From positions 1 to 64,000 of the forward strand of contig CAYRMN010000002.1 in the NCBI GenBank assembly GCA_964425575.1: a DNA stretch of 64,000 bases. Direction: 5' to 3'. Shown here in pieces: positions 17,637 through 26,785 of the stretch (the first letter of the stretch is position 1; each line of letters begins with the position of its first letter). Source of the DNA: CAYRMN01 sp964425575 (GTDB taxonomy: Bacteria; Patescibacteriota; Patescibacteriia; 2-12-FULL-60-25). The notes beneath the pieces are model-generated. The model saw only the letters and a list, made by a program, of their open reading frames with translations, made no database searches and was not told where the DNA came from. Made by a program: the position numbers and the translations under genes.

Positions 17637-18160
17637 ATGCACAAGCAACACGCTATGACATCTATTCCCATTGACTCCATCCTCAATGCAGACGCACATT
17701 TTCGCCGCCTATCATATAATGATCCCAACATAACTGAGAGCCCTGTGTTGATACAGGCCATTGGGGACGCAACAGATCCGTTTGAAGCAAATGCGCTGGC
17801 ATATAAAGTAATCGTTGCTGGCGAATTCACAAAATTGGTACGCTTCCACCGCAAGAAGCGGGAGGAAAGCTTGCATTCGGGATGCGCATTCCGTTTGATG
17901 CTCATTCGATTTGTGTGGATATTGTCCAAGAGTTTGCAGACGGCACCGCGCTCCTGATTCGTTGCATTGCCAAAGAAGAACGATTGTATATGGAGGAACT
18001 ACCATTTTGGGAATCCGCCGCCCAGTCAAAATCGATCAGACAGCTGATCTTTACGCATGAGGCAGAACTTCACCCGTTAGATGAGCAATGTATCAAGCGC
18101 TTGCTCGAACAGCATCAAAAGGTTAAATGCGTGCATGTAGGAATCCCGGTACCTGAATAA
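17637..18160 (+). pseudogene. Hypothetical protein split by one frameshift
   Basis: The first part (to about 17840) reads DPFEANALAYKVIVAGEFTKLV. In the next frame the sequence continues sensibly as LPPQEAGGKLAFGMRIPFDAHSI and on to the stop at 18160. Adding one base near 17840 joins them into a protein of about 170 residues. This could be a sequencing or assembly error or true decay. The start (17637 or 17655) is uncertain, and no family is recognised. It follows the YdeI-repeat gene by eight bases and may be co-transcribed. Confidence 0.6.
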
Positions 18161-18237
18161 AAAACGTTTATATCTTCGTACAAAAATACACGAACATCTC
18201 GTAGCTTATCGTCATACATTACTTTTTATTTCTCATT

Positions 18238-18657
18238 ATGATGTCTCTCAATTATCTCGCCATCTTTACTGCCTCCATTCTTCAATTCATTTGCGGAGCC
18301 ATCTGGTATTCCTTTCTGTTTGGAAAAGCTTGGGGAGAAATACATGGGTTTGACGCATATTCTAAAGCCGAGCAAGAGAAAATGATGAAAGGCATGGCAC
18401 CGTTTTATATCTTACAATTTTGCATTACAGTTGTTACGACGTTTGTATTAGCCCTATTCTTGGCCGTGCTCCCAGCGGACTGGAACGCGTATGGGATGGC
18501 CGGTTTCTTCTGGCTTGGGTTCGTGGTACCGACGCAGATCAGCGCGGTGATTTTTGGGGGAACAAACCCGAAGTGGATCGTACGAAAAATCGCCATCATG
18601 GCAGGCGCTTCATTCGCTTGTCTCATGATTGCAGCTGCGGTGCTACATCTGATGTAA
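18238..18657 (+). CDS. DUF1761 membrane protein
   Basis: A 139-residue protein with four hydrophobic segments. It matches DUF1761: NYLAIFTASILQFICGAIWYSFLFGKAWGE at the N-terminus, then LPADWNAYGMAGFFWLGFVVPTQ. These small membrane proteins are widespread and uncharacterised. A weak hairpin (GTACATCAAAAAAAATGTAC) follows the stop and may end transcription. Confidence 0.85.
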   Translation: MMSLNYLAIFTASILQFICGAIWYSFLFGKAWGEIHGFDAYSKAEQEKMMKGMAPFYILQFCITVVTTFVLALFLAVLPADWNAYGMAGFFWLGFVVPTQISAVIFGGTNPKWIVRKIAIMAGASFACLMIAAAVLHLM

Positions 18658-18796
18658 ATCAGGAAGCACATTCACGGCGCGTACATCAAAAAAAATGTAC
18701 GCGTTTTTATTTTTATACAACAATCATCTTCATTGACCGATGATACCAAGCGGAGTAGCGTAAAAAGTAGAGTTAATTCGTTATCTTCACACGCAT

Positions 18797-18946
18797 ATGC
18801 TTTGGACCGTTGCTATCATTTTAATTGTTCTGTGGTTGTTGGGAGTTGTGACGTCCTATACCCTCGGCGGCTTCATTCATATTCTGCTCGTTATTGCCAT
18901 TATTGTCGTGCTGGTACGCTTCATTAAAGGTGAAAAGGTGCTGTGA
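18797..18946 (+). CDS. Lmo0937-family small membrane protein (49 aa)
   Basis: A 49-residue protein with two short hydrophobic helices around a conserved GG turn: MLWTVAIILIVLWLLG, then SYTLGGFIHILLVIAIIVVL. The pattern matches the Lmo0937/DUF5670 family, whose role is unknown. Its TGA overlaps the GTG start of the glycosidase gene (GTGA), so the two are probably translationally coupled. Confidence 0.85.
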   Translation: MLWTVAIILIVLWLLGVVTSYTLGGFIHILLVIAIIVVLVRFIKGEKVL

Positions 18947-20997
18947 AATTAAGTATTCGTGGCGCATGGCTTAGTTCTATCCTTCTTGTCTGCGCCTGCA
19001 TCCTACCCATAGCGCGCACTGCGCTCGCCGCAAGCCCGTCACCCGGTCAACTCATCAAAGGATCGACACCAGCAGTGTATTACTACGCCCACAATGGGAA
19101 GCGCCTTGCATTTCCCAACGAAAAAATATTTAAGACGTGGTACGCTGATTTTTCAAACGTCGTTCACATTTCTGATGTTGCACTAGCGGCAATCTCTCTG
19201 GATAAAAACGTCGTCTATCATCCCGGCGTACGTTTGGTAAAAATCGCCTCAGATCCAAAAGTGTATGCCGTAGCACGATACGGAGTACTTCGCTGGGTGC
19301 AAAGCGAAAGCATCGCCCAAGCGCTCTATGGTCCAAACTGGAATCATCAGGTTGATGATATTTCCGATGCCCTATTCGTGAATTACTCAATCGGGACACC
19401 AATTACTCAAGCGAGTGGATTCTCTCCTGCGGCTGAACGCATGAATGCAACGATTGAAGACACCGCCCCATCAACGACAGCGGATGTTTCTTTTATAATC
19501 GATGTAAACGGACTGCGAACACCTATCTCACCGTTTATCTATGGTTCAAACGAGGATACGAAAACTGCGAACGGACAGAAGCGTATCCCCAACCTGAGCC
19601 TCTATCGTTTTGGCGGTAATCGTCTGACTGCGTACAATTGGGAAAATAACGCTTCAAACGCAGGCACTGATTACGGGCCGCATAGCAGTGATGGCTATCT
19701 GAGTCAGGACAACACCCCCGGCTTTGTTGCGAGTCAAAAAATTGATCAGGCGAGAAGTCATGGTGCGGCTACGCTCCTCACCATTCCGATCGTCGATTAT
19801 GTGGCGGCGGATAAAAGCGGGGTCGTGAAGGAGACCGCCTCTGCCGCCAGTACACGTTGGCTGAATAATTTTCCCACGAAACCCACTCCCCTTCTCACAT
19901 CACCGAATACACAAGATCACGCCGTCTATCAAGATGAATTTGTTCATTTTATTGAACAAAAATACGCAAATAATGGAACGGGCGGAAAAGATATTTTCTT
20001 TTCACTTGATAATGAACCCGCTCTGTGGCCATCTACTCACCCACTTGTTCATCCACATCCCACGACATTTGCAGAAATGGCTGATCGAACAACGCGATTT
20101 GCAACGATGATTAAGCAGCAAGCACCGAACGCCACCGTTTTTGGCGCCGTCGCCTATGGCTACAATGAATATACAACCTTACAAGGCGCGCCAGACACAC
20201 AGGGTCGCGACTATCTAGATTTTTTTCTTGATATTTCCAAGCAAGCAGGAATTTCTGCCGGGCACCGCGTCGTCGATGTGCTCGACCTTCATTGGTATCC
20301 AGAAGCGCAAGGCGGAGGACTGCGTATTACCGACGGAAATAGTGCGAATCCATCGCTCGCAGAAATTGAAGCGCGCGTGCAAGCTCCACGCTCACTTTGG
20401 GATCCGTCATACAAAGAAAAAAGCTGGATTACAGATGTGTTGAATGGACCAATCGCACTAATTCCTGGGTTGAAACAGAAAATTTCTACGCACTATCCTG
20501 GAACAAAGCTTTCGTTCAGCGAATATTATTACGGTGGGGCCAAGCATATTTCCGGCGGTATCGCTCAAGCAGATGTATTAGGTATTTTTGGACGCGAGGG
20601 CGTATTTGCAGCCACCTTTTGGCCGATGGGCAATGACGCGAACAGCTTCATCTATGGGGGCTTTGACATGTTCCTTAACTATGATGGAGCAGGACATCGG
20701 GTGGGAGACCTATCTTTGAGCGCTCAAACATCAGACACTGCTCGCACCTCCATCTATGCCATGACTCGCAGTTCTGATCCATTAGAATTAGCTGCCGTCG
20801 CTCTAAACAAAACGAATCAACCCCTCTCAATAAACATCGATCTTGCTCACGGCGAATCATACGCCACCGCACGCGCCTATCAGCTGACCAGTGCCGCAGC
20901 AACGCCCACAGAAGGCCCAACACCAACCCTACAGGGAACTCGGCTTATTACGTCTCTTCCACCAATGAGTGTTACGACGTTTATTCTTCATAAGTAA
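18943..20997 (+). CDS. Secreted GH44-family glycoside hydrolase
   Basis: An exported enzyme of glycoside hydrolase family 44 (endoglucanase/xyloglucanase type). A signal peptide covers about residues 1-29. Residues 35-150 (VYYYAHNGKRLAFPNEKIF, LRWVQSESIAQALYG) form a surface domain that I associate with this phylum. The catalytic part begins near 180, with LYRFGGNRLTAYNWENN. SLDNEPALW (near 356) holds the likely acid/base Glu, and FSEYYYGG (near 526) the likely nucleophile Glu. A beta-sandwich with the C-terminal VTTFILHK ends the chain. GTG 18943 overlaps the upstream stop, with AAGG before it. It probably acts on plant-type or host polysaccharides at the cell surface. Confidence 0.9.
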   Translation: MKLSIRGAWLSSILLVCACILPIARTALAASPSPGQLIKGSTPAVYYYAHNGKRLAFPNEKIFKTWYADFSNVVHISDVALAAISLDKNVVYHPGVRLVKIASDPKVYAVARYGVLRWVQSESIAQALYGPNWNHQVDDISDALFVNYSIGTPITQASGFSPAAERMNATIEDTAPSTTADVSFIIDVNGLRTPISPFIYGSNEDTKTANGQKRIPNLSLYRFGGNRLTAYNWENNASNAGTDYGPHSSDGYLSQDNTPGFVASQKIDQARSHGAATLLTIPIVDYVAADKSGVVKETASAASTRWLNNFPTKPTPLLTSPNTQDHAVYQDEFVHFIEQKYANNGTGGKDIFFSLDNEPALWPSTHPLVHPHPTTFAEMADRTTRFATMIKQQAPNATVFGAVAYGYNEYTTLQGAPDTQGRDYLDFFLDISKQAGISAGHRVVDVLDLHWYPEAQGGGLRITDGNSANPSLAEIEARVQAPRSLWDPSYKEKSWITDVLNGPIALIPGLKQKISTHYPGTKLSFSEYYYGGAKHISGGIAQADVLGIFGREGVFAATFWPMGNDANSFIYGGFDMFLNYDGAGHRVGDLSLSAQTSDTARTSIYAMTRSSDPLELAAVALNKTNQPLSINIDLAHGESYATARAYQLTSAAATPTEGPTPTLQGTRLITSLPPMSVTTFILHK

Positions 20998-21026
20998 AAA
21001 TAGATCAACAATGGTATACTTTTTAG

Positions 21027-22797
21027 ATGTCTGAGGAATCTGCAGAAAAAATATTTTCGGCCACACCGAATGAAGTCTTGAGATTCATTCTGAGATCGAC
21101 ACGCGACCGTCGCTGGTTCTTTGTGCTCATGTTTTTGATTGTGTGTGCAGCCTCCGTGTGCTTTGTGATTGTGCCGGTTGAAACAAAGCGACTCGTTGAT
21201 GTCATCACATCGCAGACGCCATCGGCACAAGGGAGCGTAGCCATTGCGGGTATTATTATATCGATGGTCGGTTTTCGACTCGCAGGAGGTCTGCTGTATC
21301 GATGCACGGGCTATCTCTCAGGACGAATGGTTCCGCGCATCATGGCCCAACTTGAAGAAATCGGTTTACGAGGCATCTTGGCACATTCACACGCCTTTTT
21401 TACCGACCAGCACATGGGCAGTCTTGTTCGTCGTATCAGCCGCCTTTCCGATGCGTTCAGCCGTATCCATGCAACATTCTACTGGAATATCCTTGGAGCC
21501 GTCGCTATTTCGACGGCGATCATTGTCCAGCTCATCTTCACCCGACCAATCGCAGCCGCTTTACTTGTCTTCTGGGTCTTCACCATCGCCATTGGCAATC
21601 ACCTGGTTACAAAATGGAAAACGCCTACTGATGAAGCACGAAGCCGTGCGCAAAACACAGCCCAAGGTCTCTTAGCAGACATCGTTTCGAACGCGGCCAC
21701 GGTGAAATTATTTGCGAACGAAACAGCTGAATCACATGCATTCCATCACAAACTCAATACCCGAATCAATGCTGAAGCAGTTGCGTGGTACAGGGCGGAA
21801 CACGGCTTAACCGCGTCGGAATTTGCTTCGGCATTTTTAAATGGCAGTATTTTGTTTTTCGCGCTCTGGTGGTGGGAACAAGGACGGGTCACTGTCGGCG
21901 ATTTCGTTCTCCTCCAGAGTTTCGTGGTCATGCTGACTGAGCAACTCTTCTTTATTGGTTTTGCCTATCGTGATTTTATTGAGGCATTAACCAACGCTTC
22001 GGAGATCGTTGGTGTACTAAAATCGAATATCGAAGTCCGCGATGCAAAAGGCGCAAAGCCTCTTCGCCTGACGAAAGGTTATATTGAATTCTCCCATGTC
22101 GATTTTGGCTATGGGAAAAAACGCATCTTATCTGATTTTACCCTGAAGATTGCACCACAAGAAAAAATCGCTCTTGTCGGACCGTCGGGCGCAGGAAAAA
22201 GTACGGTTGTTAAATTACTTCTTCGTTTTTACGATGCAAATAAAGGAAAAATTTTGATTGATGCCCAAAACGTATCCAAAGTGACGCAACAAAGTCTGCG
22301 TGCCCAGATCTCACTTGTCCCTCAGGATGCAAGTCTTTTTCATCGAAGCCTCAAAGAAAATATCGCCTATGGGCGCGCCGACGCAACTCTTGATGAAGTN
22401 NNNNNNNNNNNNNNNNNNNNNNNNNNNNNNNNNNNNGGGATATGACACGCTGGTTGGTGAGCGTGGCATCAAGCTCTCGGGTGGTGAACGTCAACGCATT
22501 GCGATTGCGCGCGCTATTCTCGCCGACACACGCATTCTTGTCCTCGACGAAGCAACGTCCGCCCTTGATTCTGAATCTGAACAATTGATTCAACGCGCGT
22601 TAGAAGAACTTATGAAGAGTCGAACAGTGATCGTTATCGCACACCGTCTCTCCACCGTCATGAACATGGATCGCATCGTGGTGATGGAGCAAGGACGTAT
22701 CGCGGATATTGGCACACATGATGAGCTGCTTAAAAAAATTGGAACGTATCAAAAACTGTGGAGCATCCAAGTTGGTGGATATACATCGGAAGAATAA
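21027..22797 (+). CDS. ABC exporter, fused permease-ATPase (gap inside)
   Basis: A type I exporter half-transporter. It has six N-terminal membrane helices (about 30-310) and an ATPase domain with Walker [12 protein letters not shown]-loop VPQD, signature LSGGERQR, Walker [13 protein letters not shown] and the H-loop His in IAHRLST. Thirty-seven N (22400-22436) hide the stretch between LDE and [10 protein letters not shown], and the frame shifts across it; about 20 residues are expected there. The -10 TATACT ends six bases before the ATG, so it is probably leaderless. Substrate unknown; such proteins export lipids, peptides or drugs as dimers. Confidence 0.92.
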
Positions 22798-22809
22798 TAT
22801 GAGCATCAC

Positions 22810-23232
22810 ATGACAACATTCCACTCTACATACGCTCGAACACTCCCGCATCTCTCGCCTGAGTCCTATCCCCCTCTCACAACGAAACTCGTTCCTCAAA
22901 ATCAAATCTACGTGCCAAGAAAAACAGGACTAGAGCCTTTACACGAGCTGATCCTTGGGATATTCGCGACACACGCGCTTCAGCACGCGGGACTGTGGCA
23001 ACCGATGTTGTTTACAGATTTTATGCATCTTGCACGCCGCGCCTTCCTTAACGAGGGGGACCAGACGATACTAAAAATAGTATCAACTCTCCAAAAACAA
23101 TCTCTTGAAATTATCCATATCAGAATACCAGAAGAATGTTCCTATATTTTTCCGATGCCACGCTTTGTGCGCATCGCGTGTTCAGCTTCAGTCTGGGAGC
23201 TCATCTCTCTTTCCACGCAATCCACCGCGTAA
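22810..23232 (+). CDS. Hypothetical soluble protein (140 aa)
   Basis: No recognised family. It has no signal peptide or membrane helix and contains a helical region ELILGIFATHALQHAGLWQPMLF. It starts 12 bases after the ABC exporter stop, so it is probably in the same transcript. Its stop abuts the convergent pyrD gene. A function related to the exporter is only a guess. Confidence 0.5.
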   Translation: MTTFHSTYARTLPHLSPESYPPLTTKLVPQNQIYVPRKTGLEPLHELILGIFATHALQHAGLWQPMLFTDFMHLARRAFLNEGDQTILKIVSTLQKQSLEIIHIRIPEECSYIFPMPRFVRIACSASVWELISLSTQSTA

Positions 23233-24378
23233 TCAACTCGCTCTCCTCACGCGCGAACCAACCGCTTCTTGAATGGAGTGAAACCCATCTCGCCGAAGGA
23301 GTGCCACAAGTCCGCGATTAATCTCGCCGATCAACTGAGGCCCTTCAAAAATCATTCCCGTGATGAGCTGAACTAATGAAGCCCCACACTGAATTTTTTC
23401 ATACGCGTCTTCAGCTGAGAAAATTCCGCCAACGCCCATAATCACATAGCGTGATCCGACCGTTTGATACAAATGAGCGATCAAACGATTCGATTTCTCC
23501 TCTGTGGGTTTTCCACTAATCCCCCCCTTACCCGCCTGAAGTAATTCCACCTGATCCAACAGAGGATTAGAACGATCTTTTGTGAGATTGGTGAGAATAA
23601 ATCCATGCACACGATGACGATGCGCAACATCGACGAGCGCATCCAATTCATCACATGAAATATCTGCAGCAATTTTTAAGAAAATCGGCTTCTGTGTTGG
23701 AATCACATCAAGTGCAGATAGGAGCGCATCAAGACGAGCTGGTTCCGCAAATGGCTCTCCCCCAAACGTATTTGGACAACTGATATTAATCGTGAAATAC
23801 GCACCGATTGCGGCAAATGCCGCAAAGGCTTTTTGATAATCAGCGATCCCGGCTTCAAGATCAACTGTTGAGGAGGCATTGGTTTTTGCGATATTCGTTC
23901 CAATCGGGAATGAAAATGTTTTTGATCGAAGTCGTTTTGCAATTGCTATACACCCATCATTTTTCAATCCATAGTACACGACAAGCCCACGCGCACGTGG
24001 CAAGCGCCATAATCGTGGCTTTGGGTTTCCAACGCAGGGCTCACCCGTTATGGAGCCAATCTCTTCAAACCCAAACCCAACTGACGGTAAAATATCGTAC
24101 AATGCAGCGTTTTTATCAAATCCTGCGGAAAGACCTACTGGATTCTTAAACGAAATGCCGCATACCGTTGATACAAGCGACGGATGTTCGTAGGCGTACA
24201 TGCGTCGTACCAAGGAGCGAGTCACGTGAAAATGCCCCAAACGCACACCCAAGCTCAACATAGCGTCGTGAACAACTTCTGGATCATGATGAAAAAAAAT
24301 TGGCTTCGCGACTTGGTGATATATCCACCGTTGAAATGACGTTGCAAACATATCGATATCTTTAAACGGTCTTCTCAT
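23233..24378 (-). CDS. pyrD: Dihydroorotate dehydrogenase, class 2-like
   Basis: Oxidises dihydroorotate to orotate in pyrimidine synthesis, using FMN. The N-terminal helices (FFHHDPEVVHDAML) are those of membrane-associated class 2 enzymes. The core has GLSAGFDKNA, GSITGEPC, YYGLKNDG, INISCPNTFGGEP, LTNLTK and GVGGIFSAEDAY. At the catalytic base position a Cys precedes PNT, where class 2 enzymes normally carry Ser. ATG 24378 is chosen because AGGAG lies seven bases upstream; the frame is open to 24501. Divergent from the VIT1-type gene. Confidence 0.93.
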   Translation of the reverse strand: MRRPFKDIDMFATSFQRWIYHQVAKPIFFHHDPEVVHDAMLSLGVRLGHFHVTRSLVRRMYAYEHPSLVSTVCGISFKNPVGLSAGFDKNAALYDILPSVGFGFEEIGSITGEPCVGNPKPRLWRLPRARGLVVYYGLKNDGCIAIAKRLRSKTFSFPIGTNIAKTNASSTVDLEAGIADYQKAFAAFAAIGAYFTINISCPNTFGGEPFAEPARLDALLSALDVIPTQKPIFLKIAADISCDELDALVDVAHRHRVHGFILTNLTKDRSNPLLDQVELLQAGKGGISGKPTEEKSNRLIAHLYQTVGSRYVIMGVGGIFSAEDAYEKIQCGASLVQLITGMIFEGPQLIGEINRGLVALLRRDGFHSIQEAVGSRVRRAS

Positions 24379-24465
24379 GCTGTTGTACTCCTTGCTAGTC
24401 ACAAAATCAACCAATGAGGCTCCATTCGAAGGAGAGGTGGTTATCTGATACGATGATTCATATCT

Positions 24466-25389
24466 ATGATTTCCCCCTCTATACAACGTGCGCTGCTTCA
24501 AGGAGAGCTTGCTGATCTTGATCTGTATCGACGATTACGCCTTCGAGCCACAGGTTCATTTGCTCAGGTGTTGGATGGTTTTATTGCAACGGAAACGCGT
24601 CATGCCGCCTATTGGAAGAACCTTTTTGATCTCTCACTGACAGCACCATCACTCTCAGGCCGTATTCGAAACATACTCATTCTTCTGACTGTCCGCTGTT
24701 TCGGTGAACGTGCCGGATACATTCTCCTTGAGTCGGTCGAAACACACGGAATTGCCCTGTATTTAAACCTTTGGAAAACCATCGATGACCCCGCTATGAA
24801 GCAGGGACTACATACGATCTTAACCGAAGAGCTCCTCCATGAAGATGAGGCCGCTACGGGTGGTACGCAAACGATCAACGCAGGACTCATTCGTAATGTC
24901 TTTCTCGGTTTCAACGATGGGTCGGTAGAAATTCTGGGCGCGGTAAATGGACTCGTGGCAGCGCTCGGTCAACCGCATCTTGTTGCGATTGCAGCGAGCA
25001 CCGTCTCCATCGCTGGAGCGCTCTCGATGGCGGCCGGAGCCTACATGTCCACGCATGCAGAGCATGAGATTGAAAAAAACCTCTTTCTTAAAGAAGCATT
25101 TCTCCAAACATCTTCCTCACATGCCTCTCTGCCTTCCCCATGGAAAGCCGCCTGTCTTGTTGGCGTAAGCTACCTGGTTGGCGCTGCCGTGCCCGTTGCC
25201 CCATTTTTACTTGGTGCAACACATGCCCTCTGGTCAATTCTTCTCTCTGGAGGACTCATTCTGTGTGTATCAGCCATACTCGCCTTTTTATCTGGCATGA
25301 ATATTTGGAAACGAATGCTCTTAAACGGCTTTATCATTGCGATTGCCGTTTCTATTTCCTATGGAATTGGATCGCTCTTGCCCTCCTAG
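24466..25389 (+). CDS. Ferritin-like + VIT1/CCC1 metal transporter fusion
   Basis: Residues 1-130 form a ferritin/rubrerythrin-like four-helix domain with metal-ligand candidates GELADLDLYRRL, ETRHAAYW and TEELLHEDE. Residues 140-307 are a VIT1/CCC1-type transporter with five helices and the conserved NDGSVEILGAVNGL and SMAAGAYMSTHAEHE segments. Such fusions (MbfA, Er-VIT1) move ferrous iron or manganese out of the cytoplasm. Full length. It is divergent from pyrD; the gene behind it (DUF1993) is on the same strand 57 bases away. Confidence 0.88.
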   Translation: MISPSIQRALLQGELADLDLYRRLRLRATGSFAQVLDGFIATETRHAAYWKNLFDLSLTAPSLSGRIRNILILLTVRCFGERAGYILLESVETHGIALYLNLWKTIDDPAMKQGLHTILTEELLHEDEAATGGTQTINAGLIRNVFLGFNDGSVEILGAVNGLVAALGQPHLVAIAASTVSIAGALSMAAGAYMSTHAEHEIEKNLFLKEAFLQTSSSHASLPSPWKAACLVGVSYLVGAAVPVAPFLLGATHALWSILLSGGLILCVSAILAFLSGMNIWKRMLLNGFIIAIAVSISYGIGSLLPS

Positions 25390-25446
25390 TCTAAATCAAG
25401 ATTGGATGCTACACATGGGAAGCATTATTCCTTACTCCTTCGTGGT

Positions 25447-25965
25447 ATGAATGAACTCTATCAATTCACGGTTCCAACCTTTCAGAAAACGCTTACGGCA
25501 CTTAATGCAATTCTTGCGAAAGCGCAACAGCATGTGACAGAAAAGAATCTTGATGAGGCGATGTTATTAGATGCGCGCCTCGCCCCAGACATGTTCCCCC
25601 TCATGAAACAAATTCAGATCGCCTGCGATAACGCCAAGGGAGCCGTCGCACGTCTCTCTGGAAACGAGGTTCCTTCTCATCCAGATGAAGAAAAGACGCT
25701 CACGGAGCTGCGTGCACGTATTGCGAAAACACTTGAATATATTGCCACCATTCCAGAAAGTGCGTTTGCTGATGCAGAAACACGCCACATTACGCTCCCC
25801 TACTTTCCAGGAAAATTCCTCACCGGCCTTGATTATGCCCGTGAATACGTCCTGCCAAACTTCTTTTTTCACACCGTGACGGCTTACGCCCTCCTGCGAA
25901 AAGAAGGCGTCACGATTGGAAAGATTGATTATCTTGGCGGTCTTCCACTTCAAGAAGGAGTTTAA
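25447..25965 (+). CDS. DUF1993 family protein
   Basis: A 172-residue helical protein related to DUF1993 (DinB-like fold). It starts LYQFTVPTFQKTLTALNAILAKA and ends with a helix FFHTVTAYALLRKEGV, a family hallmark. The role is unknown. ATG 25447 is preferred; the TTG at 25402 would add 15 unrelated residues. Probably co-transcribed with the metal transporter and ended by the hairpin at 25977-26016. Confidence 0.85.
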   Translation: MNELYQFTVPTFQKTLTALNAILAKAQQHVTEKNLDEAMLLDARLAPDMFPLMKQIQIACDNAKGAVARLSGNEVPSHPDEEKTLTELRARIAKTLEYIATIPESAFADAETRHITLPYFPGKFLTGLDYAREYVLPNFFFHTVTAYALLRKEGVTIGKIDYLGGLPLQEGV

Positions 25966-25976
25966 AAAAAGCTACA

Positions 25977-26016
25977 CATACATAAAAACCCGTTCTCAAA
26001 CGGGTTTTTATGTATG
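25977..26016 (+). terminator. Intrinsic terminator, 18-bp stem
   Basis: CATACATAAAAACCCGTT and AACGGGTTTTTATGTATG pair perfectly around loop CTCA, 12 bases after the DUF1993 stop. The A/T lower stem would work in both directions. Confidence 0.85.
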
Positions 26017-26120
26017 TATTGATTGACATTTTTACCATTCAGACCTACTCTTCGTCGGTTATTTTGACGCGATTCTCAGAGGGGCTGAGCCATCGACGTC
26101 TGTATAACAAGAGTGTACCC

Positions 26121-26480
26121 ATGCCGGGACCAAGTTTTCTGCCTGAAGGCTTCATACCTCGGGCTGGCGGAAGGATCGAGCTTACACTCGGATATATCGA
26201 TCCAACAGCGATCACTGAAGGCCACACTGGATTGAGAACTGTTACGGTCACAGGCGTGATCGTCCAGTATATCAGCACACGCAGCATGGCTGTCGACCTA
26301 GCGGAACATGAAGCACAAAAAATCGATCCAAAAACATCAGTGCTATCTGGATGCACGCTCAGATACACAGGCAGACACTGGATACTGATCATCACTCTAT
26401 CAGTCGCAGCATGTTCCGTCAGCACGATTCGTGAGCTCCAGGAACACGTACCCTGCCACCCTATCCAAGAGCCATTCTAG
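26121..26480 (+). CDS. Possible protein with C-terminal hydrophobic segment
   Basis: An open frame from 26010; the Met at 26121 gives MPGPSFLPEGFIPRAGGRIELTLGYID. It has a beta-rich middle and one hydrophobic stretch HWILIITLSVAACS. No family is recognised. The opposite strand is also open over 26045-26425, so coding is uncertain. It reaches the GC-rich structured segment at 26468. Confidence 0.3.
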   Translation: MPGPSFLPEGFIPRAGGRIELTLGYIDPTAITEGHTGLRTVTVTGVIVQYISTRSMAVDLAEHEAQKIDPKTSVLSGCTLRYTGRHWILIITLSVAACSVSTIRELQEHVPCHPIQEPF

Positions 26481-26580
26481 ACCTTCACAGCACTCTCCGG
26501 AGCCCCGCGCACCGCTCGCGCGACTCCGGCCTCACTCCGAATACATGATCTCGCGATCATGTCCTCAGAATGTGGTTCTA
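26468..26580 (-). other. GC-rich structured segment with a GNRA-capped palindrome
   Basis: On the minus strand ACATGATC and GATCATGT form a perfect stem capped by GCGA, enclosed by CACATTC/GGAGTG. A second hairpin CCGGAG...GCUCCGG with inner GCGC/GCGC follows. It lies directly downstream of the small membrane-protein gene ending at 26578. It may be a 3' structured RNA or a terminator without a T run. Confidence 0.45.
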
Positions 26581-26742
26581 GCGCTTCAACCATCCTCCGA
26601 TGATAAGCGCCGTAGCAAACAAATTCAATATCGCATGCCCCATCATTTGTGAAGCTGGAATTCCAGCCACGAGCATATAGACATGGGTCACAAACACAAT
26701 CATGCATCCGAACCAAAAAGCGACACGAGCAGCAGTCATCAT
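26578..26742 (-). CDS. Small two-helix membrane protein (54 aa)
   Basis: MMTAARVAFWFGCMIVFVTHVYMLVAG, then HAILNLFATALIIGGW, makes two membrane helices joined by a short loop. No family is recognised. Start at 26742 or the next Met. It follows the DedA gene by 43 bases on the same strand and probably shares its transcript. Confidence 0.55.
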   Translation of the reverse strand: MMTAARVAFWFGCMIVFVTHVYMLVAGIPASQMMGHAILNLFATALIIGGWLKR

Positions 26743-26785
26743 AAATAATGTATTAAAAAAGAATAAACACTTGACTGAGTGTACG

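Noticed and set aside
26045..26425. Minus-strand frame of 126 codons
   Set aside because: Opposite the plus-strand candidate 26121-26480; neither is convincing, but this one has less protein-like composition and no neighbour spacing to support it.
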